Shown here: positions 50,151 to 63,448 of the stretch, in pieces
Position numbering within the stretch: the stretch's first letter is position 1
Layout: the number at the start of each line of letters is the position of its first letter
NCBI GenBank assembly: GCA_963930655.1
Contig: OZ005599.1
Span: 19,793,224-19,857,223 of the forward strand
Direction: 5' to 3'
Length of the DNA: 64,000 nucleotides
Origin: Myrica gale
Taxonomy: Eukaryota > Streptophyta > Magnoliopsida > Fagales > Myricaceae
The notes under the pieces: model-generated
Seen by the model: only the letters and a program-made list of their open reading frames with translations
Databases searched by the model: none
Told to the model about the DNA's origin: nothing
Translations under genes and position numbers: made by a program

Positions 50151-52166
50151 GCCAAAATTTTCTCTGTTCCCAATTTTGTTAAGGATTTTCTGCCATTGTA
50201 CTTTTGGATTGTCAGCATGTCATCCGATCAATTCGTAGCATCAGAGCAGCTTGAGTTATCCGTGTTTTTGACAAGACCTTATTAATATTCGTTTTTATTG
50301 TTAAGACCTTTTCCTCAGTGTTGGTTAATGTTGATCCATATTTTAATCTTAATTTGGCACTTAATCTGGGTATTCACCGTTTCCAAATTTTTGCGAGTAA
50401 AGTTGTGTGATTATCTACGTATGTTGTCATACGAAGTTTGTAGTTTTGGTTAAATGCGTTATGTCAACTGCTATGTCTTAGCTTCTTTAAGTGTTAATTC
50501 ATTAACCGGATTAGTTGTAGCTCTTTGTCAATGGTGAGGTACTGAATCGTTATTAGCTCTCCTCCCCTTCTGTTACCTATCCTCAAGACTCTGATTGGTT
50601 GCTGTTGATATGTGTAGAACATTGGTTATAGGTTATTCTTTCCATCAATACCCTCGTGAGTTGTTCCGAAAATAACTGCTGTCATGCCCAATAGAACATG
50701 ACACTTGAAATATATGCTGTTTGCGAGGCCTATATCTAGCAGATAGGGGCCATTACTTGACAGAAGGAACCAGAGCTACCTCAGGCCCCTCCTTTTCAGT
50801 GCATGCTGTGGGAGCAGGCTCTTTCCTCCTCTCCCCCAGCATGCTTGCCCGTTTTCCTTTTTGTTAGAGATCTAAATTCAACCTTGCTACCAAGAAAAAA
50901 ATAATAATAATTCAACCTTTGCTGCTGTTGCGTCATAGTTTCCGTCCATGGCCTCCAGCATGCCATAGTATTCAAATCTTAACAACTAAGTTGGGTAATA
51001 TAGTTTTATTTGCTCAGCAGCAGAGCTCCAGGTTGATTCTAATAATTTCTGTAAGCTTGTATGAATTTGGATAAATTTTGTACCCTTGGATATTATAGAT
51101 GCAAAATGTGAATAAACGTGTTATATAAATGAGGATGGTACATTGAAGTTGTATGAATTTCTAAATACACTTAATCTAATTAATTTAGAGACATTTATAA
51201 CCAGAAGTAACTAACATTGTTAATACGAACACAAGAAAATATATAATTTTGGTAATGGCATTTGTTTTTGTGTAAAAGAACATTAATTTAAAGTTGCCTG
51301 TAAACAAGCTAGAACTTTAAATGCACCAAATTTGAACGAGTTGGTTGAATGTGACTTGGTTAAATACTACTCGTGAGATTAATCAATTTATATTTAACGA
51401 AATAAAAACAAATTTATAGAAACCACTGTTTATGATATCATGCAAAAGCAACTGATACCCGTATCATAAATAGTACTCGATACCCACTTCGTACAATTAA
51501 AGGAAATTATTTAGTAATATTTCAATGTTTTGATTGGAATATATCATCTATATCTATACATGATTTATGAAAGAATCCAGTTGTCAGTATCATTTTATCA
51601 TATAAATAATCTTAACATCATCATTTTATATCTTATACATCTAGAAAAGTTTGTAAAAAAAAAATATTAGTGACCAGTGTTAAAGTATTTTTTTTTTTTT
51701 TTATATAGATAAGTGTTAAAGTACTCACTTTGTAATTCTTATTTTTCTAGAGTAAGGAGAGTTTTTTTGGTGCCTGATATGGGTTTTATTTTCCCTAAAA
51801 GCATTCCTTTGATCTCACTTGGGATTGTTCTAAGCTGTTTCCATGTCAAATTTGTACCCCAATTTCAACTGACATTTTCGACAACGTGAGACGCATTATG
51901 GATGGGTTCCTCTTTCTAAAATCCCAAGAGCAACTTGGATTCTCTCTCTCTATATGAAGGAAACTTAGGAAAGGTTGGATGCCAAGATCAGCTTATATTT
52001 CCCTTGCTATAATGGTTCCAGTATCATCTTTTGACAATATTTGCACAAATAAGTAAAATGTGACTCTGGGTATTACAACCGCAATTAAAGGGGAAGAATT
52101 ATAACGGTCAGAAAAAAGATTTCCGAAATGCTGGCCTTTACCAGCTTCAAACTTGGCAACGATTAA
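50151..52166. other. Intergenic between eL14 and the multi-RRM gene
   Basis: The first few hundred bases are the eL14 3'UTR. The rest is AT-rich with the small hairpin at 50801 and no gene. T-runs near 51690-51702 have no clear meaning. Confidence 0.45.
50801..50844. repeat. Short hairpin
   Basis: GCATGCTGTGGGAG (50801-50814) and CTCCCCCAGCATGC (50831-50844) pair at 13 of 14 positions around a 16-base loop. The stem does not extend further, so it is too short for a typical plant microRNA precursor, and I recognise no known microRNA in it. Confidence 0.6.
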
Positions 52167-55100
52167 TCATTCACAGTCCCCGTAATATTTAGCTGTAAGT
52201 TTAGTGTAAGTCGTATCTATCGGATCTCCAATGCTTTGCACTAACCTATACATAGCAGCTATGACATGCCGTCTTTCCTCCGGGTGACCCCATAGGGCTT
52301 GGATGACTTCTGGGGGAAATATAGGAGCAGGCTGAGCAACCCACCGTTGACCAGCTACCTCCATTCCGTTCAAACTGTGCATAAAATACAGAATCATGCC
52401 AAAGACATTTCCAGAATAATGTCCTTAAAGATCCCTTGAAAGTTATAGCAGACTTTACCTATTGAGGATGTGTAGCATATGAGGCCATTCACGGAGCTTG
52501 AAATGCACATCCACTATATCCTTACCTCTCTGTTGTATGTAATTGACCTCTCCATACGAACCACATCTCTTTTGGACTCCCTTGATTTTCCCATTGATGT
52601 TAGAAATGCGGACTACCGTCGTCCTTGGCGTATCAATTCTGAAGATCAATAACTGCTTCCCTGACACATATATTGAATGTTCCGCAATTGCTCTTTCTTT
52701 GGCATCTTCAGTCTGCAAAAGAGGCTCTTTTTTTAGAGCATATATATAACAGGAACTGCGTTTAAGATGTTGACATGCATCAGGAGACAACTTTCGTTTT
52801 TGTTTGAAAGAAATAATACTGTTGGAGAATTCCGGTGCTAGTGGCTTCTAGTGGCAAAAACACAGAAGTCTCTCTTACGAACTTGACGATGAAGGTACCA
52901 AGCCAAGACCAGAAAGTTCAAAACTGTTTTTCTGTCTCGGTACATGCAGTTGGGCTTCATATCAGCGCACCTTCCCGCCCATCCCCCCCACCCCCTCTTC
53001 TCTTTTCTCCTTCTCCTCCTGGCCACTACCCTTCTCTTTTACCAAAAAGAAAGGATCAATTAAGTAGCGTCCAGGCTGAAACTTCTTTTGGGGCTACTCA
53101 GGTCTGCATTGCTCACCCAACTATTAGGCCCTACAAGGTTTTTGTAGCCACATATCTGAGATAACAACTTAAGCTAGAAGCTTTACGTGTATGAAAGCAT
53201 AGTATAGCTATCTAAAGAATGTTGAAATAGATAACAATCTATTTCAAGTGGAAGTCACTGCCAAATGCACCATAAGTTGGAGAATTTGCGAAGACTCTCT
53301 CTACTTTACGACTGCTTGAACAGGCAGCAAAGTGACAGAGGCCTCACCTCAAATTCCACATAAGCAACAGAATTTGCAGAATCCAAGAGAAAGTTGGACG
53401 TGCCGCAGTTGCAGAAAGCAAGCGCTTCTTGCAGTTGATCTGAGCTAATATCCTGAGCCAACTGTTTAATTTTCACTGTTCTAGTGGGATTTTTAACTAG
53501 TGCAGCAGGAACATCAGGATCACCAATCAACTCAGGAATTGAGATCATAGTGGTGTCTGGCACAAAATAAGGTGCTTCCACAATCACATTTGCCTTTCCT
53601 ATCATCAGGTCAGTTTTCTTGAGAGCTTTTTCCAATCCTTTCCCTGTCTGCATTAAACCAGATGACTAGTTCAGACGATTTGAGCAAGATGGATGTTTAT
53701 TTTGTAAGTTAATGAACAATTTATTCCAATTAAAAACTTATGGCACATAGGCAAACTATGTTATTTTGGAAGTTATTGATCAGGGATGCTTAGTATTGAG
53801 CACTAACCTTAAAATGCACATAGGCATCTTTGAAAAAGCCCCCTTCAACAGGGCAAAATTGTTGTATCTTCACAACATCCCCACAATCCTTAAAGGCAGA
53901 TATAATATCACTGTCCTCTGCTTCGATGGACAGAAATCTAACCAATATTTTGTTCTTTATAGGCCTTTCTTTCGTGAAGTCTGTAGATGGGATGTTATCT
54001 TGGTCTTCCGTATTCGACAGAATAGGAACCCGTGGGATTGGCTTTGACTTGATGTCATTAGAAGCTGCACAATCCAAATTGCTACCTTGCTCGTCCTCAC
54101 ACAACTCACTATGTTGCACAAAGGGAAATCCCACACATGGCCCTTCTTTAGTGTCTTTCGCCTTTCCACTTTCCTTGCCCATGAAATGGTTTTCTAGTGA
54201 AGCACTTTTAGCATCAGAATCTTGCTTACTAACTCTGGTTTTGGACCTTTTAACTGATCCTGTATTGTTGATTTGCTCATTATTTCTGCAGATAGAACTT
54301 TCATGAGATGTAAGACTTGATTCTCCTCCAGGCAGCTCCTTAATGCAGTCAATTAAGCTTTTAATATCAAAACCTCTTACTGGATCATGCCCAAAAATTC
54401 CATCTGAATAATCTGAAAGTGCATTGGATGTTGAAAAATTCATCTGTTCAAGAGGCACTTCTCCAGCTGACTGAATATTGCTTGTCTTCATAAACAAATC
54501 TGACAACCCTAGCACCTTCGGGGCACCATAAGATGATGCTGGCACTTTACCCACATCAGCATGCAGTATTTTAACAAGAGATGCAGTTCTTTTGTCAATA
54601 CAATAACTTCCATTTCCAACTGAAGTCACTCCATCCGCACCTTCTTTTGGTGATCTTCTAGAAGCTTCTCCTGCTAACTGATGCAAGGATGTTAGGTGCT
54701 CAGCCTTTGAGTCTTGATTTTTGTATACTTCCCCAAGCATGCCAGGTATTGTTTCCTTAAGCACCTTGTGCCCATTGTCAAGCTTGGTTTCTGGTTGATC
54801 TTCCATAGAGTTTTCTCCTATTTTAAGGGCAGCTGCACCTACTGAATTACTCTTCTCATCACTGTGAGAGTCTATAAATCCCTCTTGTGATGAAGCTGTA
54901 GTTTCTGTCTCACGTATTTTGATGTTATCTGGACTAATATACACCTTCGTGACCTCCGGAGCTTTGAGTTTGTTCAAATCCTCAGAAGCAATTTCATCAA
55001 TCAAATTTGTTGGCCCGTTTTCCATAAGTTTATTCCCAGTACTGAGAGAATATATAACGGCTCCTGATGATCTACTGAGTGGTCCAGAGCTCCCAAGTTC

Positions 55101-57490
55101 AGTTCTACTTGGACAAGTACTTATCTTGGTAGACTCAGAAGTCGTTGCAACAACCACATCCCTGGAAGAGCTTTCTCCTGTTACATGGAATTCTACATAG
55201 GTTGAAACACACTCCTTGCCACTGTTAGAATCAACTAAAGCTTCATTTGTCCAAACTTTACTTTTTGATTCACCAAAATCAGTATCGTGTGGAGTGTTCT
55301 GTCGCATTTTACCCTCAAATGCTGACCTATCAACTGCAGAGACTGATGTCTCACTGCTGATTTGATTCTGAACAGGTTTCCCCTGCATCTTTACCTTACA
55401 TTTAGTAAGAATGCCTTTCAGAGCATTCCATGATTCCCCAACTTTATTTTGAAGTTGTGCTGCTTTTGGTAAGAGCCCTGGATGCATTTCCACGTATCTG
55501 CACATTTAAGAATCTTAAGGGATAGGCTCAAAGGCTACAATTGTAGGTAGAGCTAAGAATTCACAGTAAATGCATAAACATGCATCCAAACAAGGCACCT
55601 TGCCTCCCACAAGATCCAGGTGCTTACATCAGCAAGTGGCAGAAATGGATTCCATTTCCACTGGCTTAAAACAGAAAATGGCCTCCGCCCACCACCAAAA
55701 GATATTGAGTTACCTGGCTTGAAGGATAGCACATATTACACCCGTTGGACTACTTCTAATGCTAAAACATGACAAGCCAACCTAACTTAAATTACACGTC
55801 ATAACATGCTTTTAGTTTTCACAATATTAGTATTTAAAGTAAAGACACACTAAAACTTGGGTTGATAACTCCAAAATGATTGGAAAACACAGACTGAAAA
55901 TGGGATGGTAGTTCCAGAATGCAGCTCAAACAAGAACTGTATAGTAGTAGAGTTCAATAAACAGCAGTAAAAATCGAAAAAAATAGAAGGTTAAAATCAA
56001 TACTGATCAACAATCTTCAATGTTAAAAGATAAACTAATAGTTTGGTTTCCGGAATTGCCAGAAGGTTATAAGCTTGAGAAAAGGAACAACTTTATGTTC
56101 AAGAAATACTTTTCCCTTTGCTTTGTGCTTGAAGCATGCTAAAACACACTTCTAATAACACTACTTTGTCTTGCCAGTTCCTACTTGTGTATTATGGGAA
56201 GTATCTAAAAGTTGGTGTGCTAGTCTAGGCATTCATGAGCAAAGGGCAGGGCATAAAAAAGAAGTTGGTAAATTTATTCTGTGGACTTCCTTCTCACCAG
56301 TATAAAATCCCTCAGACGTATAAGTAAAGGAACTCATATAATGAACAAGAGAACATTTAAACATAAGGTCAACACTATCCAGTGTAAGTCATGTTCTTTA
56401 CCAACAAGCTAGAGTTGGTGCTTTCCCTTTCTGTTAAGTGCATTTGAATATAGGAAGAAGCGCAGAACGAGATCCAAACAGGAGAAACCAATTAAGCGAA
56501 AAGTAAAAAGGTACTAATTAGAACCCACAGATACAAAAAAAAGGTCGAGAAGATAATAAAAACCCAATTGGTGCCTACATCTATCTGTGGAGAAAAATCC
56601 CTGGGGTATGCTAAAATGAAAGCAAAGTCTTTGGTTAAGAAGGATGCCTCAACTTTGAAAGATTAATTCCGAGATCTACTTCCACTCTAAAGCAACTGGA
56701 GGAAATCTCTCATTTTCTCTTTGCTTAGTAATTTCATAATCCACGAAACAAGTAAAAGTGTAACTATTGACTTATCTTTCCTTATCACAATGTTGAATTA
56801 CACTGATAGCTCCTTGGTTTGGATGCTGCTTGACAACAAAATCCAGACCACGAAAATAATTAATTACATTTTACCCAGCATGTACCTCAGCCTTGTGAAC
56901 TCACTAACCAAGTCAAAGGACAGACAATCTACAGTTTTAAGCACTAATCTCGCCAAGCATTTCCACGGGACAGTACATTTTATACATTTACGTTTTTTCA
57001 GTGCGTTCGTATCAATACTAATACTTCCTATTTTGGAAAAACGTATACTCCACCGTGGTTCTGAACGTCTGAATTTCAATGGTCCAAGACACCGGAGGTG
57101 CATCTTTTTAACAAATATCAGAAATGCTAAGGGAAAACAGCAAATTTCTCTATATTTGTACGCATATTAGAACACCCATTTCAGTTTTCAACAAAATTCG
57201 TCGAAGACCTCACTTCTTCACGTCCGGTTCCGTAGCCACCGCTCTCTGCTCACTCGCATTCTCCGGATTCTTTGAATGCGAAGACTGGTCCGTCCCTTCG
57301 CTAGATGAAGGCGAAGAAGAGCACCATCTTGTTGATTTGACAAGCCCTGAAATGATAGTACAATCAGCCAACCTGAGAAAAACAGAAATCTTATTACACG
57401 CGAAAAAGGTTGCCGTCAAGTGAGTTTACCTATCGTGTGGAAATGAAGCTGAACCCCTGGTTTTGGAAGAAGAAGACGAGAGAGCGCCAT
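52167..57490 (-). CDS. Multi-RRM protein, probable mitochondrial RNA-binding
   Basis: Six exons in transcript order: 57490-57430, 57346-57214, 55497-53808, 53647-53348, 52712-52459 and 52374-52167. All are in phase and give 881 residues. Residues 1-33 (MALSRLLLPKPGVQLHFHTI, then GLVKSTRWCSSSP) are Arg/Ser-rich without acids, like a mitochondrial presequence. A conserved-looking helix YVEMHPGLLPKAAQLQNKVG opens exon 3 and a long, probably disordered linker fills most of it. Three RRM-like modules follow: NKILVRFLSIEAEDSDIISA (from about 579), RTVKIKQLAQDISSDQLQEA (from about 683) and TTVVRISNINGKIKGVQKRC (from about 760). RNP aromatic positions are partly conserved. The donor AA|GTGAGG at 57214 was chosen because it avoids a stop two bases on and restores phase. 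Targeting and RNA binding are inferred. Confidence 0.82.
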
Positions 57491-59402
57491 AGTACTGTCA
57501 ACCTTGTTACCTTGTGGAACTGGAAGTAGTGAGACAATAGAGAGAGACGCAGGGGGGTGGGGGTTTGGAGAGGTTTTAGGACATGATTTTGTTTACTTTC
57601 AGCCTATTGCGGACTTTGCTAGCCTTTTTAGGTACGGTTTTGGTTCAGAGATGGAGCCCGAAAGAAATAACACAAATGTACGTATAGGAAAATTTTGTTA
57701 AAAAACACGCGAAAAAAAGTTAATAACATGAAACAAAAAATTTAAATCTTAATTTAAGAAATAATAAAAAATCGAACAAAAAATTACTTAATTTCTTTTT
57801 ATTTTATTTTATTCGGTTCTCTTTGTTTTGGTTCAATTTTTATTTTTTTGTTACGATTATTTTATTTTATCTTATCGTGTACACATATTTTTTAAAATTT
57901 TTTTTATTATATTTTGTTGGTATTTTTTCCACATCAGCATCTGTACAGGTCATTAGGCAGTTTTCATTACTTTAAGATGTTCCTTTTATAAAAATTTTAT
58001 AATATTTTTTAGGATTTTTTATAAAATTATGAATATTTATGTAAATTTGAGTATTATAGGTTTTTGTTTAAAAGTTGGCTAAAAATTTTAAAGATATTTA
58101 ATTTATATCATAGTTTGTAAAAATGTGTACAAAGAGATAATTTGATATAATTTTTTAATAAAAAATATTAGTTTTTGGTGAAATTACTGAGGATAAGATT
58201 TGTTATAATTTTTTTTAAAAAAAGATGTATTAAAATTTATGTGAAAAGGGGTTTGAGTTAAAAGTATTGAGTATACTTTTTTTTGTGAATATTATTGTTA
58301 TAATATAAAATATTTTTGCAAACAAACATGCTCTTAATAGACCAAAATAGATAGGGTTTATATTGCACAGACAGAGTTAAAACAGGTCTTGAATTTAAAA
58401 AAGAAAAAGCACGGGTCCTGAAATTAAAATGGCCAAAAATACAGATATGGTGTTGACATTTTTCCCTTTAAATTGAAAGAAACCTCCAAAATAGACTAAA
58501 AAGTAGGTTACTGAAATCAGACCACATATGGACTATGTGCGTTCCTACACACGAATAATTCATGACGAACCAGTGGTGTAGGTAATTTCGGGGATGAGTC
58601 TCCCATTCACTTACATGCACCTTTACACACACGTAACACAGAAATACGGCCCGGAAAGATTTGGGATTCTCCCATACTTGAGGTTATTGCCTATCCGAAT
58701 GAAAGATTCTCCCATATTTGTCACCTAGCTTATTTTTAGCATTATTTATATATACACACAATGTATTAATATCTTCCGATAATTTTCAATTCGAATTATA
58801 TAGTATAATTTAAAAGAAATAGATACAATAGATGAATTTCACATCATTTAATGTTGTATATATAAAGAAAGTTTCGAGCAGCATGATCCGGTCCAAATAT
58901 TATGTTTATTATTACAATCATTTCTAACTACATTTAGAATATAATCCCAGTATAGTATTTTATTTTGCATTTAAGTATTTTATATGATATTGTTGACCTA
59001 GCCATGGTTATTCTATTCTAGGTAATGAAGAACTTGTTATTCTTAACTCTTGGGTTCAAGAATTCTTATATAACTTAAGCGATACAATAAAAGCCTTTTC
59101 AATTCTTTTATTAACTGACTTATGTATAAGATTCTACTATTCAATCAAATGATATTGAGCACGTTTCTCATCTCTTCTCGAGAAACAAGTGGGCTATTTC
59201 TTTGCAAAATTGTGCTCAATTTCATAAGTGGCAATTCCAACGAGATCTCTTCTTTAGTTGGGGGAAGAATCCGCACGAATCGAAATTTTTTGAGGAACAT
59301 ATCGAGAGAGAATTGGATTTGGTCTCTCTAAATTGTACCATAACTAAAAATTATAGAAATTCTTAATTGATATTTCCTCAATTCTTGTGGTTTCCTAATG
59401 TC
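57491..59402. other. AT-rich intergenic DNA
   Basis: The first 150 bp probably hold the promoter of the multi-RRM gene. From about 57700 the sequence is extremely AT-rich. A MITE-like right end (GCAAACAAACATGCTC) lies near 58318-58333 without a clear partner. The short ORF at 59122-59331 has no motifs. Confidence 0.4.
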
Positions 59403-59632
59403 TAGTTGCGTTCAGCAACCAAAATTTTGTCACTCAAAAATTTTATCATCATTAAAACTATTTATATTTCCTTACTTTTCACCAACAACCATACACTTTT
59501 TTACTATTTCACCAACTTTTATAAAACTTTTTTTTTTCACTTTTTTACTAAATTTTTCACCTACTCTCATAAAACTATCTTAACTTTTTCACTAAATCTC
59601 ATACCCAAAATTTTAACCACCCAAACACAACC
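59403..59632. mobile_element. Tourist-like MITE, reverse orientation
   Basis: The right end CCAAACACAACC lies next to TAA (59633-59635). The interior is the reverse complement of the family seen at 16060 (TTTTTCACTAAATCTCATAC). The left end, GTTGCGTTCAGCAACC, is diverged and its TAA flank is unclear. Confidence 0.5.
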
Positions 59633-59857
59633 TAAATGACCATGACCGAGATTGTTTGGATTCAAGTCTTTGGGAAGTGGCGCACCTTCCCCTAATCTTG
59701 TTACCGCTACGCCAGGGTTATGGACCCTTTTTATTAAACTCCCGCCGTTGTTTAGAGGATGGGCCAACCCTCTTAATCGATTTTGGGCCTATAAAATCTT
59801 AGGTTTACTTTTGTAATTAATAGGCGAATTGTTTAATCCATTCGGACCATTTCATAT

Positions 59858-60236
59858 TATGGGTATGTTTGGTGACTATTTGAGTTTAATTATAAAAAAT
59901 TTACCACATAATTTTTTATTATTATAATACTTATTAAAAATCTTCTCTCTCTTTATTTTTTCACCAACTTTCGTAACATATCTTTACTTTATAATATTTC
60001 CCAAACTCCAATACTCAAAATTTTCACCCTCAAACATCCCCTATAAGATCCCATACAAATAAAACATTAACTGCGTTTGTTTTACAAAACAAATTTAATA
60101 AAATTTTATTAAAATTTTATTTTTATCAAATACACTTCAAAAATTTTACTTTTACTTTTATCACTCATTCACCAATTTCAATGTCACTTATTTTTTAACA
60201 CCAACACAATTTTAATAAAATTTTGAAAACAAAAGA
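59858..60236. repeat. Two further degraded MITE copies
   Basis: Copy one runs from about 59860 (GGGTATGTTTGGTG) to 60040 (CAAACATCCCC). Copy two runs from about 60069 (CTGCGTTTGTTTTAC) to 60236. Both contain the reverse-complement interior (TTTTTCACCAACTTTCGTAA; CACTCATTCACCAATTTC). Ends and flanks are imperfect. With 59403 they form a cluster of three. Confidence 0.4.
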
Positions 60237-61894
60237 AAATTCTGGTTAATTGCTTCTAGAATAGTTGGTTTGAAAAAAAAGCATTCCTTGACAAGTGCAT
60301 TTACCTTATTCCGACTTTGGAAGTCATGCTACAACAGCCCCCCTGCTTCCTAATCTTGGTCAACTTTGGTTGATTCCACTAAGTTTAGTCAAATTTTTGA
60401 ATTAAATACATTGACTTCATACAGATGCTAAAGACGGTAGACCGACTCTAAATTACTTCCGTTGTCACAAATTCCCAACATTCTTACATTAAAATTCGCC
60501 CGAGAATTGATTCCAAAGATTAAGCAGTGTTTCTTTCTTCTTGTCGAGGTATTCTCCAAATATCTTCTTCAAAGGGTATCCGAAGTCTCCCAGGTAGGTC
60601 AAGGAGTTCATTCGTATTTCGCACACTAACAGGAGTTTTTCTCCTCTTTTTGGAGCACTGCGTTTAATTCGTACCTCCTTGCAAAGGAGATATAACTACT
60701 CCAAATGCCATCAACAAACTAAAATGGCATTGAATTTCATTTCCCTTTCTGATATATTAAGCTCCTTAAATGGTTGCATGGGCCAAACCAACTTGGCGTC
60801 CTCTGTCTTGTGCACCAGCTGACTTAAATCTGAAGCATGTATAGCAATTATGTATCTGCGGGGTTAGGAGGCATAAACCAATACGGAGGACTTCACAAGT
60901 CTAACTAAGTTGCTCACCAAATCTGGATTTATGATTCTGCAGAACTTTATTGTCGATTCCTACTTTAGTAAAACAACCCTGGAGCTGTTGGAACCCAAGT
61001 AAAAGAAAACAACAACTTGTTTGAATGCTTCTGAGATCCTCGTGAGACTTCACTTTTTCTTGTAGTTTCAGTTTGATATTTGTGATTGAGCTTTTACCAA
61101 GAATGATTTACAATATTCTACAAGCCAAATTTCTGACATGAATTTGAGGAAAATTAGCTGACATCAATATTGCATAGCATAGATCCCCACCAAGAAGAAA
61201 AGAGAGGAACCTGATGAGTTGTGAGGTGGCAGGGACATAAATCATGGCCGGGTTAAGGTTGTGCTGGAGAAATAAGAATGGGCTCCAATTTTTTTTTTCT
61301 TAGCAACTACGATTTTATACCATTGAATCACATGTAATGTCGTTTGGGATCTCAACAATTTTTCTAAAAACACTTGTCAGTTATAAACCATTTGGCAATC
61401 CTTAAGGCCAAAGAGTTAGTTTCTCCAGATGCCCAGCCCTCCAATTCAGGTAGAGAGTAATTCGGTATATCTGCCCAACAAGAATGCCAGGTTTATCTCA
61501 TCCTCCACGCTCAATATTCGAAAACAGAGTCAAAGATGATTGATTGGCATTACCTGCCTTAACAAAAGGCAGAAAAAGTGACCGTTACATGTTTAATTTT
61601 CTGTCTAACAAATAAATAAAGGTAATAAATTCTCTTTTAATGCATTAACCCAAGAATAGGACGTCTACAGAAAAGCATGAAATAGCTTTCCTGGACTTCT
61701 GATTTGACTTCAAATTGGTCCCTCGTAATTATACTACCAAGCAAGATAATCAAAAGCTTCAACCTTGCCAAGTAAGCTCCCCTGTCTCCATTTAACATTT
61801 CTCTTCTTTTTGACAAGTTAACCGTGTCTCGTGACTATTTTCTGGACGTACCAGATATTCATCAAGGTGTCCCTTCCCAAATTGCAAGACAACC
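60237..61894. other. Intergenic, promoter side of the PP2C-like gene
   Basis: No recognisable gene. On the minus strand near 60605-60490 a frame is open for about 37 codons (TYLGDFGYPLKKIFGEYLDK) but I cannot place it in a family. It may be transposon-derived. The 5'UTR of the PP2C-like gene should lie in the last 100-200 bp. Confidence 0.4.
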
Positions 61895-63448
61895 ATGGGG
61901 CTGAAGGAACTTCATCTCAAGTTGAAGGTAAGCCTTTGATTTCCTGATTGTTTTTTTTTCTTGACCTCTTCTTTTGCTGACCATAAACGATGTCATTCGC
62001 TTTTGATCTTATAGCTTTTGATCAAAGGAATAAATTAGATTATTGGGTTCATGAGTTCTGGTTGAGATATTCTACGTGTTGGTAGAAACATTCATATATG
62101 CTAAATGTAAGCGAAATGGAGAAGATATAATGGGGATGGGGGGAATATACCAGCAACAGAGACTGTTTTTTCTTAATGTCTGCAATTTTACATGCATAAA
62201 AACTGATAGGTCTTTTTCATTTTGAATTCTACTTCACTTCGAGTGGATTAAAAGTACAAATATTTTGTGATATAGGTGAATTTACCATCAAGAAATTGGT
62301 CATTGCTGATCCTTCTTTCTTTAGCTAACTTCTTTACTGAGTGGGTTTAGGCATTCAAGCTGAAACGCTTTCTGATTGGAGATGGCGGGAGCAAGAAAGT
62401 GCAGGGGATTATAAGGAGGCCTTCGTGGATGATGCCAGTGTCACATGGGTATCATGTCGTCGAGGATCAATCATTTAGAAGTGGTTCAGATGAGCCTGAG
62501 TCTGACTCAGTTGTGGTACAAAGAGAGCAAATGGAAGAGTTGGAATTGTGGTTTTTTGGAGTTTTCGATGCTCAAGTTGGAGATGGAGTTTCTAAGTATA
62601 TGCAAGCCCATTTGTTTGACAGGAACCTCAAAGAGGTAACAAAGATTCTGTATAACGCTATCCTTATAACCTTGCTATCATTAAAAGAAATGACAACATT
62701 TTGAAGTATAAAACGTGTTTTGAAGAGAGAGTGACTTGAATATTTGCACTAGCGGATTGCAAATTGAATAATGCCACAGGTCCAGCTACATCGATGCAGC
62801 CATTGTAGCAAACGTGTTTGTGTTTGTCTTTTTTCCTGCGCCTACTTTTTTAGTTTGGTAGTACAAAGGGCTTTCTTCAGGGATAGTAAGTACATCTGAA
62901 GAAGACACCCAATAAGCCTAATCTGCTTCTTGCTAGAATCATATTCTTAGTCTAGATTTTGAAGCTCATCTACCAGTGCCATATTGGCTCCTTCCGTCTT
63001 CTCTTCCTACCTTTAGCTTTATTTTTGTTGAGCTTGGCAGTCTCAATTAAAGAGAAAGAGCAAAGAGACTATGAGAAAGGCATACCTTGGTGCCAGAGCA
63101 AAGATCAGAGAGACACAAAAAGAAGATGAGACATGGAGAGCGGGTTCAGCATCTGTATTGGTAATCAACGCGGAAAAGCTTGTGACAGCTTACATGGGAG
63201 ACTATAGAGCTGTTGTGTGCAGAGATGGTGCGGCTCATCAGATAAGGAGCAAGGGCCAGCTATCATCCAAAAGATATTGGTCTCGCAGACTCATTTCAGG
63301 TGTGGAACACTTTTTTCCTACTTTGTCCCAGTTTCTCGAAACCAAATACATACACGATTCAAGTGATTTATCAGCACAAGTACAACAGAGTTTGCGTGGC
63401 CTTAACCTTGAGGGATCTCTGTCACTGAAAACAGAGTGCTGGAGTTAG
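61895..63448 (+). CDS. PP2C-like protein, probably catalytically inactive
   Basis: Three exons: 61895-61927, 62351-62635 and 63041-63448. They are in phase and give 241 residues, short for a PP2C phosphatase (usually 280-400). Recognisable blocks are SHGYHVVEDQSF (motif 1), LWFFGVFDAQVGDGVSKYMQ (motif 2), WRAGSASVLVINAEKL and TAYMGDYRAVVCRDG (the GD-RA motif). In motif 2 the usual DGHGG is DAQVG: the first metal-binding Asp stays, the GHGG turn is lost. The C-terminal DGxxD and DN metal ligands are absent, and the last 60 or so residues match nothing I know. It resembles the small plant group annotated as PP2C-like protein 44. It may be a pseudophosphatase or a gene truncated at its 3' end. 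Confidence 0.75.

Noticed and set aside
50690-50900. Possible microRNA precursor downstream of eL14
   Set aside because: TTGACAGAAGG near 50757 recalls the start of miR156, but the rest does not match and the nearby stem is only 14 bp.
57210-57419. Separate 69-codon protein at the 5' end of the multi-RRM gene
   Set aside because: Its stop lies just past a good GTGAGG donor, and splicing there joins it in phase to the large exon, so it is better read as exon 2.
60490-60605. Open minus-strand segment reading TYLGDFGYPLKK
   Set aside because: Only about 37 codons, and I could not assign it to any family or find supporting neighbours.
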